Part shown: one piece after another, positions 38,816-51,000 of the stretch
Numbering within the stretch: the stretch's first letter is position 1
Layout of the letters: every line of letters starts with the position of its first letter
Assembly: GCA_036583965.1 (NCBI GenBank)
Contig: JAZBQD010000001.1
Location: 14,809,892 to 14,873,891, forward strand
DNA: 64,000 bases
Direction of reading: 5' to 3'
Origin: Prunella strophiata
Taxonomy: Eukaryota; Chordata; Aves; Passeriformes; Prunellidae
Notes under the pieces: generated by a model
Seen by the model: only the letters and a program-made list of their open reading frames with translations
Database searches by the model: none
What the model was told of the DNA's origin: nothing
Translations under genes and position numbers: made by a program

Positions 38816-41800
38816 TTCAGTTGATCTGGATTATTTTATATATTATAAGAATTTTCTTTATGGATTACATAGCAAAACATTTGTTCTCAGCTTCCATAAT
38901 GTCAGGCTCTGTGAATTTATTTTAATATGGGACCATTTGTGTGGTTCTGTTATTGCACAGCTAAATACATTTGTGCTCACAACACAATTTTACTGCACAT
39001 CCTCCCATTTATGCAGATATATCCTAGCAGAAGAATTGCCATCACTCCATCTATCCATAGGAAGTCAGATATTGGTGAGGAAGAGTGAAGCTGCAGCTGC
39101 TGTGGGAAACAAAGCACTGAGTTTCAAGCTGTTGGCCATGCAAAAGTTTCCACCATAACACTTTGGTAAGTGTAATTCTCTGCATGTAGTTATGTTAGTG
39201 GGGCTTTAAAGTTAATCATGCATGTTGTTATTTATCAGGGAGGTAGTGCTGGCCACTTCACTTAGCACTTTGACACAAAGGTAAATTGTTTCCAAGGATG
39301 CTGAGTACTGGGATAATGAGATTTTATTAAATCTGTGATCTTCCCCTCTTGTAATGCCACTTACTGAAAGTACCTTTTCCTCTGCAAGGGCTCAGGGTTT
39401 GGATCTGTTATGGGGTTTTGTTATGGGGTTTTGTTATGGGGTCAGTCACACACTCAGGCTCTTCCTGGCTAAGCCCCTGCCATGAGCAGCAAGGTGTACA
39501 GCCATCTCCACTGAGCTTTGGGGCAGGACACACACCAGGCAGCCAGGCTTGGCTGGAGATGCAGGGAGGGAAATATCCTCTCAGCAGCCCAGGAAAATGT
39601 GATCCATCAGCTACACAGCTCCTTTTAGGGTGCAGGTAAATAAAACATATTTACAGTGCATTTAATGAGAATTTATAAAGAATTGGTTCCTGACACCTTC
39701 TGATAAATACAGAATCATGGCAGAATTTCACAATAGTTTGCTTAAAAACTGTTCTACCACTTTGTCCTGCTTTTCCTCTGATTAAGGGTAGCCCATAACA
39801 TTCTGGTCTGTAGTGTGTTTGGTTTGTGTTGGTCATTTATTAATCCTCAACAAAATATTTCTCAGTTAAATGTTAAAGCACAGCACAATCAGAGGAAATG
39901 GAACAAACTTGCCCAAGAAGGAGGCCATTTGTCCTGCTCTCAAAACCCATTCAGCCATAAATAAAATAATGATAAAATCCTCCTGAATCCAAATCCAAGT
40001 AGTTACAGACTGAGATTGAGCTGTATGGTCTGGTAAATTGGCAGAGCCTGAGAGCAGTTACCAGCACCTGCCCAGATGGTACCTATCTTTGCTTTCATAA
40101 GCCCCACTTTCATTTACAGTTTTCTAGAAGAGAAAGTTCAAAGCAGCAGCAGCTATTTAATATGTGCAGACTTTCCTCTAGATGCCAGGGAAATTAATAC
40201 TAAAGAAATTTCCTCAGTTGTCTTAGACTGGCAAGTGCCATTTAAAAATCAGCCCTGCTTCCTTACTACCCATGGAATTAAGTACAAGGCAAAAACCAGC
40301 TTTGCTCCCAGTTCCCAGAGGGGAAACTGAGGCTTGGGCAGGCTGAACAGTGTGGGCTGGAGATCCAGAAGGTTTAGTTGTGCCTTGTGCCAGGACAGGC
40401 AAGTTCCTAGGGGCAGCTCCTGGACTTTCAGACACTGCAAAATCTGCTGGGGCACAAACAGCACAGAGGACAGGGCTGCTCTGCCTGCTCTTCCACACAG
40501 GGCTCCAAATAAAGGCAAGGCTGGAAAGGGTTAAAGGCTGTGAAACTCTGCATTGAACAGTCCTGCAGTGCCAGCAAGGGTTAAGACAAGTGACACGGGA
40601 GACACAACGGGACTCTCCTTCTGTGCTACATATGTAGATGGGTATTAAGGACATGCATCTCTCCTCATCTAAAATCATGAATTTTTATGAAGTAAGCCCT
40701 GCATTCCCATAATTCAGTAGGGTGCACTTTGCAGACCCTAAAGTGCTGTCACTACAGAAGGTTTCATTGCTTGCACCTGCTAAAACATTTGAGGTATTTG
40801 AGAGGCAGTGAAACACATTTGCTTTTCATTTTATCTGACTTTGAAAATCTTTGAAGTGTTTAATAGTAGTCCAGAAAAGATTTCTGCCTCTTAATCATTT
40901 ACTTGTAGGGCACATTCTCCACTGGTAGCCTGTCAGGCAGAAAACGAGTTTAGCCCAGTTTTATTAAGTGCCACATGCCGAGTCAGTGTTCATTAAAGGT
41001 GTTTTAAGGTTTGAATTATGTAATTTATGAGAAAAAGAAATACAAAATTCCATTGTTTTATTAATATGCAGCACAGGATATACTGCTAATAACATACTTT
41101 TTAAACAGAAGTTTTATTAAAAAAAATGCTTTTATAGGGGGCTACAGATAGGTTTTTAAAAATCTCTTTTTCCCTGTTCAATAAAATTCAAAACATTTTA
41201 ATTCAATCAACATAGATTTGGAAAAAAGGAACTATTCTTAACCTCTCCTTTCGGTCACTTTTCCTTACACACATTGTAGACAAAGGGGGAAAAATAAAAG
41301 AAAAATTAGAATATTTTTAAGAGAAGTGCCAGTATATGTTACTACAAGCAAGCCACAGCTAAAGCCTGCAGTCAGATGTTAATTCTGCAGAAATTATAAA
41401 GGAAAAAAAGAAAATAAAACCTCCACATTTTAACCCCAGGAGACCCTACTTTCAAAAATTGTTTTAAATTGCCCCCATAGATTCACAGCTTGTGGGATAT
41501 TTTTAATTAGAGAGAGCTTAACCCAATCTTTTGGTAGCCCACTAAACTACTTTTATGGTCTACATTGTTCTAATACTGTAAATAGGTTTAAGCACATGTG
41601 AAAAGCAGAACTTATGAAATATAAGAAGGAGTCTATTTTTCTTCTCAACCAGTCTGGCTCCAGTTACCTGAGCCTGGTGTTGGAAGCCCAGGGTAGGACT
41701 GGACCTGTAGCTGGTGCTGGCAGAGAATCTCTCAGTCCCTGGGACAGAACCACATCAACCAAGGGATCTCCTCACCCAACCTCTGTGGCAAAACTCCCAC

Positions 41801-44222
41801 CAGTGTCCTCTAATTTGACCTGAAAATGAGGTGGTGTGAGACCTGGGAAACCAAGACTTGAGTTTAATATGGACTTTTATTGCCATGGGAAAGTCAAAGA
41901 TAGCCTAACTCCTACCAAACTGGAATTCATTAACCCCCTTAAGGCAGGGCAGGTTGCAGTGAGGTTGCACTGGTGGGTTTGTTTTGTTTGCTTCTCTTTA
42001 ATTTATTTCATTATTTTGTTATTTACTGGTGCTCTGGAAAGTTCTGGGAACAGAGGAACATTGGTGCTTTGGGGTGGACATGCTCTGCCCATGAGACTGA
42101 GCTGCTGGAATGACTCAGGTTGTGTAGAATGGAAAGAGCTGGTGCCCAAAATCAGTGCTTAAGAAAAAAGTAATCATTGCAGATGCAAACCACTAATTTT
42201 GGAGCCCCATGTGACTGATCTTGCTCATATTTTGGTAATGGGATGATCTTGTGGAATCTTATCACAGTTTATGGAGAGGGATGTATTAATATCAGAATTT
42301 TGAGATTTGGCTTTTCCAGCAAAGGAACTCTGCATGTACCTCACACCCCACTGATGTAAAGGAGTGATGCTCTCTGCAAGGACACTGAGAGTCAATAATT
42401 GCCAAAAAGCTGCAAAATATGAAGTTGCTGACATTGAATAATTGGTCATAAGAAGTGATATAGAGAATACATGTGTGGTAGCCAAAACATCTTCAATAGA
42501 GGTGGTAATTATACTTGATCACAACCATTAATTTTTAAATGTAAGTTAAGAAGCAGGAAAAACTTGTAACTATATGAAGTATTTGTTCATTTGATCCAGA
42601 GTAACATTTTAATGAATTCTCTGGAAGCATGACCAAAGAACTTTTAAAAACCCCTTGCCCTGCAGAAAACACACCTTTAAAAACCTGTTTGCTTTGAATG
42701 AAACATTATTTTTACAGTGAAGTCCTCATTTTATGGCAGACACATGCTTGTAAAAGCTGCCATTGTTTGTGTGGAAGGTGTGAGGAAAAAAATACAAGGA
42801 GAAAAACTGGCAGATGCTTTTACCTTGCAGGATCTGCTTTAAAGACAGCTCCTGCAGCCCTGGCTCTGAGGAGCCACTGGCACCCACAGCCTTGCTGATG
42901 CAGCACTTGGGAAATTGTTGAACCAGAGCAGGGCATCAACTTTTGCTCCAGCTCTTAATTATGGCAGTCAGAGGTGTTCTCCTCAACCACTGAGGCAGCT
43001 CTTTTTTGGGAAGAAAAGCAGCTTTGTGGTAAATGTGCTGCCATCTCTTAATGCAGCCCACCAGAGGTGTGGAGTGGGAGGAAGCACCAATGAGTCTGCT
43101 GCTGCTTCTCTGGACACTCACAGGGCAGCCTGCATGCTGTGGCCATGTCCACAGCAGCTTGGAAAGCCTCCTGCCCTTGGGCACACACACAAGGAGCAGA
43201 ATACTTGTGTGCTGGGCTCCTCACCTCATCCCCAGAGGATGGGAGCACTCCTTACCTCTCTGAAGTCAGTAGGGAGAGGGTGTTTTTAATTCCAGTGGAG
43301 GAACTGGCTGCTTCAGTTTTATTGCAGAATCATGCTAGTAATACATCCAGATTACTGCAGCTCACAGTAAGGAAGTCAATTTATAATGACTTTGCCATTG
43401 TCCTGTTGCTAATGTGCCACATTTGATTCTCCTCAGCTGGCTTTGAAAGGACTCTTTGAGGAAGGAGGAGATAGCACCCTTGCTTATGAAAAAGGCAAAT
43501 TATACCCAGGGGCAACATTGCTGCACAACAGGAAAAGGCCAGCCTCCTCCCAGGAGACATGGCCCCAAATTAAATGCAAGTAATTTCCTGACTAACCTGT
43601 GATTTCTATCTGGTTGTGGCTTCTGGCATACAGCTAAGTCTCCAGTTCTGCTGTTCTGTTCAGCAGGTCTCACATGTGCTTTCACTTTCATTTCCAAACG
43701 TTAATACAGAACAGCCCATTCTCAACCTGCTGCTCAGGCTGCTGGCCCTGGGCAGGGCAGCCACGAGGAGCAGGCAGGACACTGCTCAGGTGCCACCCCC
43801 CTCAGCCACAGCAGCAATGTGCTGGCAGAGAAGGTGGGAGGGCAGCACCCTCCTAGAATGGCTCCTGCAGGTCCCATGTGGCCACCCAAGAGGGTTTGGA
43901 GCCTGGCTGCTCCTTTCCCCATCACCAGCCTAAAAGTGATGGAGCTGCCACAGGCATTGGGTTGGAAAAACCTCTGCCAGTAACTTTCTACTCAACAGTG
44001 GGCAGATCTCTGTGCAGAAAATCACCAGCATTAGGTGAAAGTGATTTTTGTACTGCAGCAGCAAAGGATGCAGAGGCAGGTTGGAAGGGTGGAAACCCTT
44101 TTGGTGTCCTGTGGCTGGATGGGGATGGGGAGCAGACACCTTGGGAGGAGGATGAATTCTAGAGGGTTCCATGGAGGAGAAAGCCTTAAAAAATAACATA
44201 AATGACATTCAGTCTTTTTTGA
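38816..44222. other. Non-coding stretch with several GC-richer blocks
   Basis: No gene is recognised. GC-richer blocks at 39440-39640, 40310-40620, 41640-41830 and 42830-44160 contain open frames on both strands without family similarity. A short MIR-like word lies at 40316-40333 (CAGAGGGGAAACTGAGGC). Positions 40900-41600 are AT-rich. The GC-rich blocks may be decayed transposons that I cannot name. Confidence 0.5.
39406..39442 (+). repeat. 13-bp tandem repeat, 2.8 copies
   Basis: The unit TGTTATGGGGTTT occurs at 39406, 39419 and 39432, the third copy truncated before its last three bases. Copies are identical over the shared length, so the duplication is recent. Confidence 0.9.
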
Positions 44223-44433
44223 GGAAGGAAGGAAGGAAGGAAGGAAGGAAGGAAGGAAGGAAGGAAGGAAGGAAGGAAGGAAGGAAGGAAGGAAGGAAGG
44301 AAGGAAGGAAGGAAGGAAGGAAGGAAGGAAGGAAGGAAGGAAGGAAGGAAGGAAGGAAGGAAGGAAGGAAGGAAGGAAGGAAGGAAGGAAGGAAGGAAGG
44401 AAGGAAGGAAGGAAGGAAGGAAGGAAGGAAGGA
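44223..44433 (+). repeat. (GGAA)n tetranucleotide array, 211 bp
   Basis: A perfect uninterrupted array of about 53 GGAA units on the plus strand (TTCC on the minus). All frames stay open through it, which produces artificial Lys-Glu-Gly-Arg and Leu-Pro-Ser-Phe frames that are not genes. Each unit carries the GGAA core of ETS-family binding sites. Perfect identity over 211 bp implies recent expansion and high polymorphism. The assembled length may not match the true length. Confidence 0.98.
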
Positions 44434-46257
44434 CTGCCTGCAAGTCCACTGGGCAAGCAATGACAGATTTACTTCGCTAAAAGTACTCTACCATGATTTA
44501 TCCCAAATACCTGTCTTCCTCTTGTACTTTTACAGCATTTGGGGGTAATTTCTATGGTCACTGTAGCACTTTTGCATTGGGAACTATCAGTTCAGTAGAT
44601 CATTTGGTATGGGCCACAGACATCACTGAAATGATGTGTGCAGAATTAGGGTGAATCAAATTCTAGGTTATCAATAATGTGGTTAACATGTCAATGGTAA
44701 TAAATACACAGACATGCCAAAATCATCTCTAGAAACTATCTAAAGTTGAAACTAATATGTGTGTGCTTGTGGTAAAGCAAGACAGCAACTCTCTTAGTGC
44801 TCCCTGATGTCATCAAAGATGGAAAGTGATTATACATTGATTTATCTTTTTCTTCATGAATTCAGACTTTAAGGAACTTCACACTCAAAAAGCATTAAAA
44901 TAGCTCTAGTGTTTTGCTCACATGCAAGCTGGACAAATAAACAACACCAATCTTTTCAGGCCAAGGGTAAACTAATTTTTTTTTTTTTTTTGACTGGTTT
45001 TAGATTTTCATTTGAGGGTACTGTTTTGTCACTCTTGGTTTATTTAACCTAAGTAGTTAATCTCTACTGTATCTTCTGGTGCAGCAGCAAAAAGCATTCC
45101 TTCCAGTGGTAATGGCAGAATTTCTAGTGGTGTGAGTAAATTCATACTGGTAACCACATACAGAATAGGCTGTAATATAAAGAGACTGTAGCAGTTTTAT
45201 TAAGTTGATATTATCAAACTAATAAAACCTGTGTGTGTAAATGATAAGGGATATTGATGCTGTTTGTTGAGAAACTGGCACAGAAACAGCACTGAATGAA
45301 ATACAGATGGGACTAATAGCCCAATTCATAGAGTAAATAACAGGTTGCACAAATTTAATCAGTTGGAGAATTATTACATGCGTAAGTAGATACTCTGTGG
45401 GGGGCAAAACTTACACTTGATGCACAGGCCTGAAATGGTCAATCTGCTCTTGATTTTGCTGTGGAAATACCTGTCTTCAAGTCAAGGTGGTTTTCAGGAT
45501 TGAGGCGATTCCTTTTAATTTCTGAATTGACTGTTCTATACCAAAAAGTAGAGATTTTAATTTGGATTTTGACTTACGAAGTCATTCAAAGATGTTTTCT
45601 TCTAATCATCTCTATCTTAGGCCAAAGTGAACACCAAAATCCAGGCAGAAACAGAGGTAATGTTGTGAATTTCATACTCACTTGTGATTAAAACATATGA
45701 GAAACAATCAGCTTAGGAAAGGTTACCTCATGAGATTAAAAATGGATACCACCTTGGTAAATAAGTACAGAAATACTTTAATGCCTCCAGGCAGTGCTTT
45801 TTGTTTGCAAGGGAAACAAATAATAAATCAGGTTTTTGTTGCAAATTTTTGCAAAGAGCGTTTTCTCATTAATTTCTACAGGGAACATGCCTCAGGTGTT
45901 TCAGTGACTGCTAATGCTTTTGCTACAAAAAGTTTTAGTATGTTACAAGACATCTGTATCTTGATATATAAATATATATTAAAAAAACAACAATTTTTTT
46001 TTTTTCTTAGCTTTTTTTTGATACTTGAACTTAATCTTTGGCTGGGTGAACTTTGTTTTTGGCTAGATGTCCATGTTTACAAGAGAAACACTGGACGTTT
46101 CATTCTTCCTCAGCATTGCTCCGGAGGAAATGCCTCAGCATTGTATTTACAAGATACCCCGAACTGTCAGTTCCCTTGAAACACAATGTATTTAATACAA
46201 AGCCATTAAGCCTTGTAAAACTGTCAGAAATGTAAATGACACTTGTAATAAAACCTT
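44434..46257. other. AT-rich non-coding stretch
   Basis: No gene is recognised. A T16 run lies at 44976-44991. A 160-codon open frame at 45697-46179 is long for such AT-rich sequence but has no recognisable domain and contains a Phe run from a T tract near 46000. It is more likely chance than a gene. Confidence 0.5.
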
Positions 46258-46360
46258 GTCGCGTGACCGGCCCTGGCTAATCAGGGCTGGTGATATCAGC
46301 GCAGCTGATCTCGGCCGGTGCCGCGAACGTTTCGACAGCTTTATGGCCCACGTGGATCTG
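46258..46360. promoter_or_regulatory. CpG-retaining, palindrome-dense candidate enhancer
   Basis: About eleven CpGs occur in some 95 bp within a CpG-poor window. Inverted pairs are GCCCTG/CAGGGC (46270-46275 and 46282-46287, with loop GCTAAT holding a TAAT core) and ATCAGC/GCTGAT (46295-46300 and 46304-46309, spanning an E-box CAGCTG). CCACGTGG at 46348-46355 is a CACGTG E-box palindrome, and TTTATGGCC beside it resembles Hox/Cdx sites. No open frame or splice signal explains the composition. The flanks are AT-rich and transposon-free. I infer a deeply conserved regulatory element. A CpG-rich fragment of an unrecognised repeat is the alternative. Confidence 0.45.
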
Positions 46361-47340
46361 TGTTATTAAAATTGTACAGTTTTGTAAGGAATCTGGGATT
46401 TAATAAAGCAGCAGAGAAACTACAAAAGGGATGATATATCCCGCTAAAAGCGAGTCAGGGCTTTTAAAAAAAATTTAAAAAAAAATAAAATATAAACATA
46501 GCGCACCAGCCCGTGTGTGTGTGTGTGTGTGCCTGGGCATGGGGAAACCTGGAGAGGCTCTCCCTTGCCTGACTCGTGCAGGGTACGGGCTGCTCGTATA
46601 AACCACTTTTATGTATTTATAGCTCGGCAAATACCTTGCATCTGCGAGACCATAAAACAAATTACAATGTATCCAATTGCTTCAAGGTGGCGAATTGTGC
46701 TTAAACTTAATGACTTGTACAGATTATAGGAGAAAGAGCATTACCTGTTTAATGTCTTTTTTAATAAGTAATTCCCAAACAAGTATAGTAAATGGGAGGT
46801 TGGGAGTTTGGTTGGTTTGGTTTCAGTTTTTTTTTTCTTTTTCCTTTTTTTTCTCTTTTTCTTCCCCTGAGATGTGAACAGAGCATTGTGAATACAAGGT
46901 AATGCACCCTTTTATTTATTTTGCAGTCCTTGGAACTGCTCCCCAGAGCACAAACATGTCAGAATAGCAGAGACGAGGATACATATTCTCCCAAAAATCT
47001 ATAAATTCAACCTAATGGGGCAGATATCAGAAAAATGTGTTGGGTTGAAGGCACATAAATCACCCCAGGTTTCCTGGCATGAGCTGGCACTGCGTGCCTT
47101 ATATTTCAGCCAAATTATTCCATTTGTTTCTGAAGATATTTTAATCCCTCATGACCTCAAACTTCCCGTGAACCAGGGCCTGAACAAAAGGCCGCCCACT
47201 GTCTTTGCAGTAAATCTGTTGTCTCCCTTCTCGGCCCGCAACCTGGGATCATAGATCACCCCTGCACTGCAGCTTGCTTCAATTTACTCAATTAACTCCA
47301 GTAAAGCACTTGTAAGTTTGCAGATGTTGCTTTATTATCA
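46361..47340. other. AT-rich non-coding stretch between two CpG-retaining segments
   Basis: Contains an A/T-rich patch (46461-46499), a GT microsatellite (46513-46531) and a pyrimidine run (46827-46868). The single-copy parts, such as 46380-46460, 46600-46740 and 47050-47330, carry scattered CpGs and TAAT cores and may belong to one conserved regulatory block with the segments on either side. Confidence 0.4.
46513..46531 (+). repeat. (GT)9 microsatellite
   Basis: Nine perfect GT units plus one G, within an otherwise transposon-free segment. Confidence 0.92.
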
Positions 47341-47345
47341 AGGCC

Positions 47346-47610
47346 TAAAACGTACACGGGGGTTCAGGAGCCCGAGGTTACGGCGAGGTTGTGTGCAGGG
47401 GGAGGGAGGCACGGCCCCACAGCCGCCCCCTCCCAGCCCTGCCGGGCTGCCCACTGCTCTCCTGGGGGCTCCCCGATGTTATCTGGCAGGGAGAGGGGCT
47501 AGGAGAAGTAGGTATTCCACCTTAGATAATGTGGTGATTAACAGATGTTTAATTGGGCCATTCGTCAAGTGAAGAACCTGCCTCGAAGTCGGCGGGGCTA
47601 AGTAAATTAT
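47346..47610. promoter_or_regulatory. CpG-bearing candidate regulatory element
   Basis: The left part (47346-47476) is GC-rich with many CpGs, including a GCCGCCCC word of the Sp/KLF type. The right part (47520-47610) is AT-richer and holds TTAGATAATG (GATA-like), GATTAAC, TTTAATTGG (homeodomain) and TCAAGTG at 47565-47571, the consensus of NKX2-type factors, followed by more CpGs. No exon is evident. An 84-codon frame through the left part has no family similarity. The mix of a CpG-rich half and a motif-dense AT half is typical of conserved enhancers or distal unmethylated regions. This is inference. Confidence 0.4.
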
Positions 47611-47698
47611 TTCCAACCCTGCAGGTGTTGGACTGGCAGCTCTATTACTCTTCTGGAAACAGGGCTTTAGAAGATTTTTATATGAAAAGATAATTTAT

Positions 47699-48005
47699 TT
47701 CTGCAGGGACTTTTTGCAAGGGCATGCAGTGATAGGACAAGGGGGAATGGTTTTAAGTTGGAGGAGGGTAAATTTAAATTGGACATTAGGAGGAAATTCT
47801 TCCCTCTGAGGGTGGTGAGGCACTGGAGCAGGTTGCCCAGAGAAGTTGTGGATGTTCCATCCCTGGAAGGTGTTCAAGGCCAGGCTGGATGGAGCTCTTA
47901 ACAGCCTGGTGCAAGTGGAAAGGTGTCTCTGCCCATGGCAGGGGGTTGGAACTAGATGACCTTTAAGGTCTCTTCCAACACAAAACATTCTTTAATTCTA
48001 TGATC
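47699..48005 (+). mobile_element. CR1 LINE 3' end, well preserved
   Basis: This is the clearest CR1 copy in the window. In one frame it reads [20 protein letters not shown] and then [10 protein letters not shown], the C-terminal motif of CR1 ORF2. A single extra G near 47869 then breaks the frame relative to the family. The short 3' UTR follows, with GTCTCTGCCCATGGCAGGGG and TTGGAACTAGATGACCTTTA. The element ends in AATTCTATGATC, the ATTCTRTG terminal octamer. It is 5'-truncated near 47699 and cannot be active. It lies directly beside the candidate regulatory block at 47.35-47.6 kb. Confidence 0.93.
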
Positions 48006-51000
48006 ACATCTTTATTTATCTAACATGCTTTCAGGTCTGGGCCCTGTCCTCCTTCATTTTTCATGACTTCTGAATATAAGCCTTTTGCCTTGGACCCATA
48101 TCTCCCACAAGGACTTTGCTAAAGTTACTGGGGATTCTCTTGAATATCCTCCAGAACATCTTTAGCCTATATTACACCTTAGGAGCAGACATGTCTTGGT
48201 GTGTGTGGCAAAATGCTCACTAGGAAAGGATAACAGGAGCAGCAACACCAATGCCAGCAGTAACAGGGTTTACCATGCTGGTAGTTTCACTCCATGGTCA
48301 CAAGGTAGTCAATAACATGCCCATGTTTGTTTTTTTTTTTTGTAATCTGTGTGTCACCTACAAATTTCTCAGATTAGACCAGACCTTTGGACAGCAAGAA
48401 CAGAAAAAGCCCCAAATCTGTGTTTCTGGATATCTTTTGTCCCTAACAGTATTCCTCTTATGCTGATAGTTTTACAGTTTCTTAGCTTTGCAGTCACCTT
48501 TATCAGGCTTTGTTGGGACTTAAAGGGTTTTGGCACAAGAAGCAATTTCTGCTGGTGACAGGTAATTGAGCAGACTGGAATGAGTTAAGGGAGGTACGAC
48601 TGTGTTGATTTCTCCTGCATCATCTAAACTCAAACTTGGGTTTGATAGCAAGCCAAATTTTTCATCCTCAGTTTTCAGTATCTGTAATGCTTTAAATGGA
48701 GAAGCCAAACTAAATCTCAGGGGAATTCACATGGCTGACAAATGTGGATGCAAATGGCTTCATATTTTTGCGTAATATTTGTGTGCAAAAGTCTCTCAAA
48801 CTCTTCTCAGCTTTTAACTTTCTTGAGAGAGTCTTTAATTACTCTTTGAATATGCCATTCTATTTCTTTTTTTACTCGCAGCATTTCTTCAAAATAGTGG
48901 TCTGTTTTGTTTCTGTACATAATGGAAGTTAATAAAATATGTGCCAGAAGCCAAAAATATGATGAGCTAAAAAGCATACTCCAGACTGTTAGGAAAAAGA
49001 AGAAAGAGTTGGCCTGTAATTGCCACAGTTTATCAGTATTTTTCCTTAGGATAGATATTACTTTTGGTGTGTTTTCCCCAAAAATATCTGGCCTGAATCT
49101 CAATAATTTGCCCCTTTTTTTCAATCTTTAGCTCACCAGTTTGTGCTCATTTTAAATCTCTCCTCTGTGCCAAAAACTGTTGTTAGTCTAAAGTTTAAAC
49201 CTGAACTAGAGGTTCACCATGACTTAGGTTGAATCACATCTGTTGAATTAAGAGAGCTGGGGAAGGCATCCCAGCAACATGATACAGATCCATAAATTCA
49301 TTCAGTTTTATAGCTGCAGTAGAAAGGAGCAGATCCATGAAAGCATCAACCTGCTGTTCCTGCATCTCCAGGTGGCCACTGGCATCCATTCCCACCTGCT
49401 TTAGGCCCTTGCATCAAGCACCTTATCGAGAAACTGGGGTTGCTGTTTGCTATAAGAAATAAATTCATCCATTAGCCAACCTGTTTTACTGAGTGTCCTA
49501 GAAACAGCTGGAACATGGAGTCTGTGGTGCTCTGGGTAAAATGTATGCAGTGAGGAAGGGATTGCTGAGCTCTCTAACACTGTTGTTTCTTCACTTTCCT
49601 TCTGTCTGGATGAGTTTTAACATCCCTACACTGAGTTTTTTGGTGGTCTCATTGCTGATTTTATGCTACCTGGTGCCCTGGCTGGAATACCAGCAAGGCT
49701 GGGGCAGCACAAGGTGCAGGGATGATTTGGGGGTTTGCAGGCTCCAAGGGAGTTAGATGCTGGTGCTGCCATGTAGCAGCTGGCATGGAAGAAGCCATTT
49801 TTGCTCAGCTATTGATAATCTACCCCCAAAACCTGTTACCTGAAAGCTCATTTGGGTGTAACTATTCCAACTCCAGCCACTGTGATTTTGGAGCTGGTTT
49901 TGACAATTTGCAATCAGGAGACAGCCTTTGAATTAAAGAGGAGATAGGTCAGCTCTCAGCCTGTAAAACACAGAGCCATCATCTCAGTCCTGGTGAGGTC
50001 TGTGGGGAAGCAATATCCTGTACTGGCACAGCTGCTTGTTGAAAAGCCAGAGGCATGTATGAGGTGTTCTGGCTTCTTGCAGGTTCCTATCATGACTTTC
50101 ATCATGATTTTCACAGTTCAGCAGTGTTAGGTGGAAAGAGCTCATGGCTGTATCTTGCCACTTCTTCTTTCTCTCCAAATCCCAGTTTGGAAACAGTTCT
50201 GAAATAATTTCATGCAGGTGATGAGGTACACCTTGTTACCCTGCTGTTTCTCTGGGACCTTGCACTTGGGACTGTGCACTAAATAAAGATCTCTTATTAC
50301 CCTGAATTTGCCAGCTATTTTATAGAATTACAAAGCACTAGAGTACTGAAAGGCATTTATTTCAACAGCCAGCGTGGATCATGCATTCTCAGGCCTTTTA
50401 CAGAAGAATAGGTAAAGTGTGATGCTGTGAGCTTGTGTGTTGAAATGTCTGTGGGCTCATTCCAGCTCTGTCTACTGGGCAATCCCAATTCTCTCTCCCC
50501 ACCTGTGTGGTTCCTGTTCTCAAACCTCTCTGCTCCAGCACTGGGAACATTCTCATCTGATTAAACCCTTCTGCACTGTTGCATTCTGCTTCTCACCAGC
50601 ATGTCTTCTTCACTTTGTCCTGTGTGTTTGGGCTCACCTCTCTTTCCCCTCACAAATCACTCATCCATGAACTACTGGCATGTCTACACACATATTTTTG
50701 TATCCCCTTCAGTAGGAAATCAATGCACCTTGAAGAGCATTTCAAGCAGGTCAAACTTCATATTACTAGAGAAAAGTCTTAGCACTGTTGCTTCAGACTC
50801 AGCTGCAGTTCAGCCTCTCACTTTCCTCCTCCTAAATACAATTTTATTTGATACCTCAAAATCAAATTCCAGGAAATTCCATATGGTCTTGTTGTGAATC
50901 ATGAGCCTACTGTGTGTCTTCTCTGAATACTGACTTGGCTTTGCACAAATTTACATAGAATATGCTCAGAATAATGACTTGCATTGACTTCACTGGAAGA

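Noticed and set aside
40223..40678. 151-codon minus-strand frame
   Set aside because: GC-rich, low-complexity product with no known motif and no supporting splice context.
44031..44548. Long open frames on both strands rich in Lys-Glu-Gly-Arg or Leu-Pro-Ser-Phe
   Set aside because: They are created entirely by the (GGAA)n array, whose 4-base period has no stop in any frame.
48335..48380. Words resembling a CR1 reverse complement (GTGTCACCTACAAATTTCTC)
   Set aside because: Only about 20 bases are similar and flanking CR1 sequence is missing.
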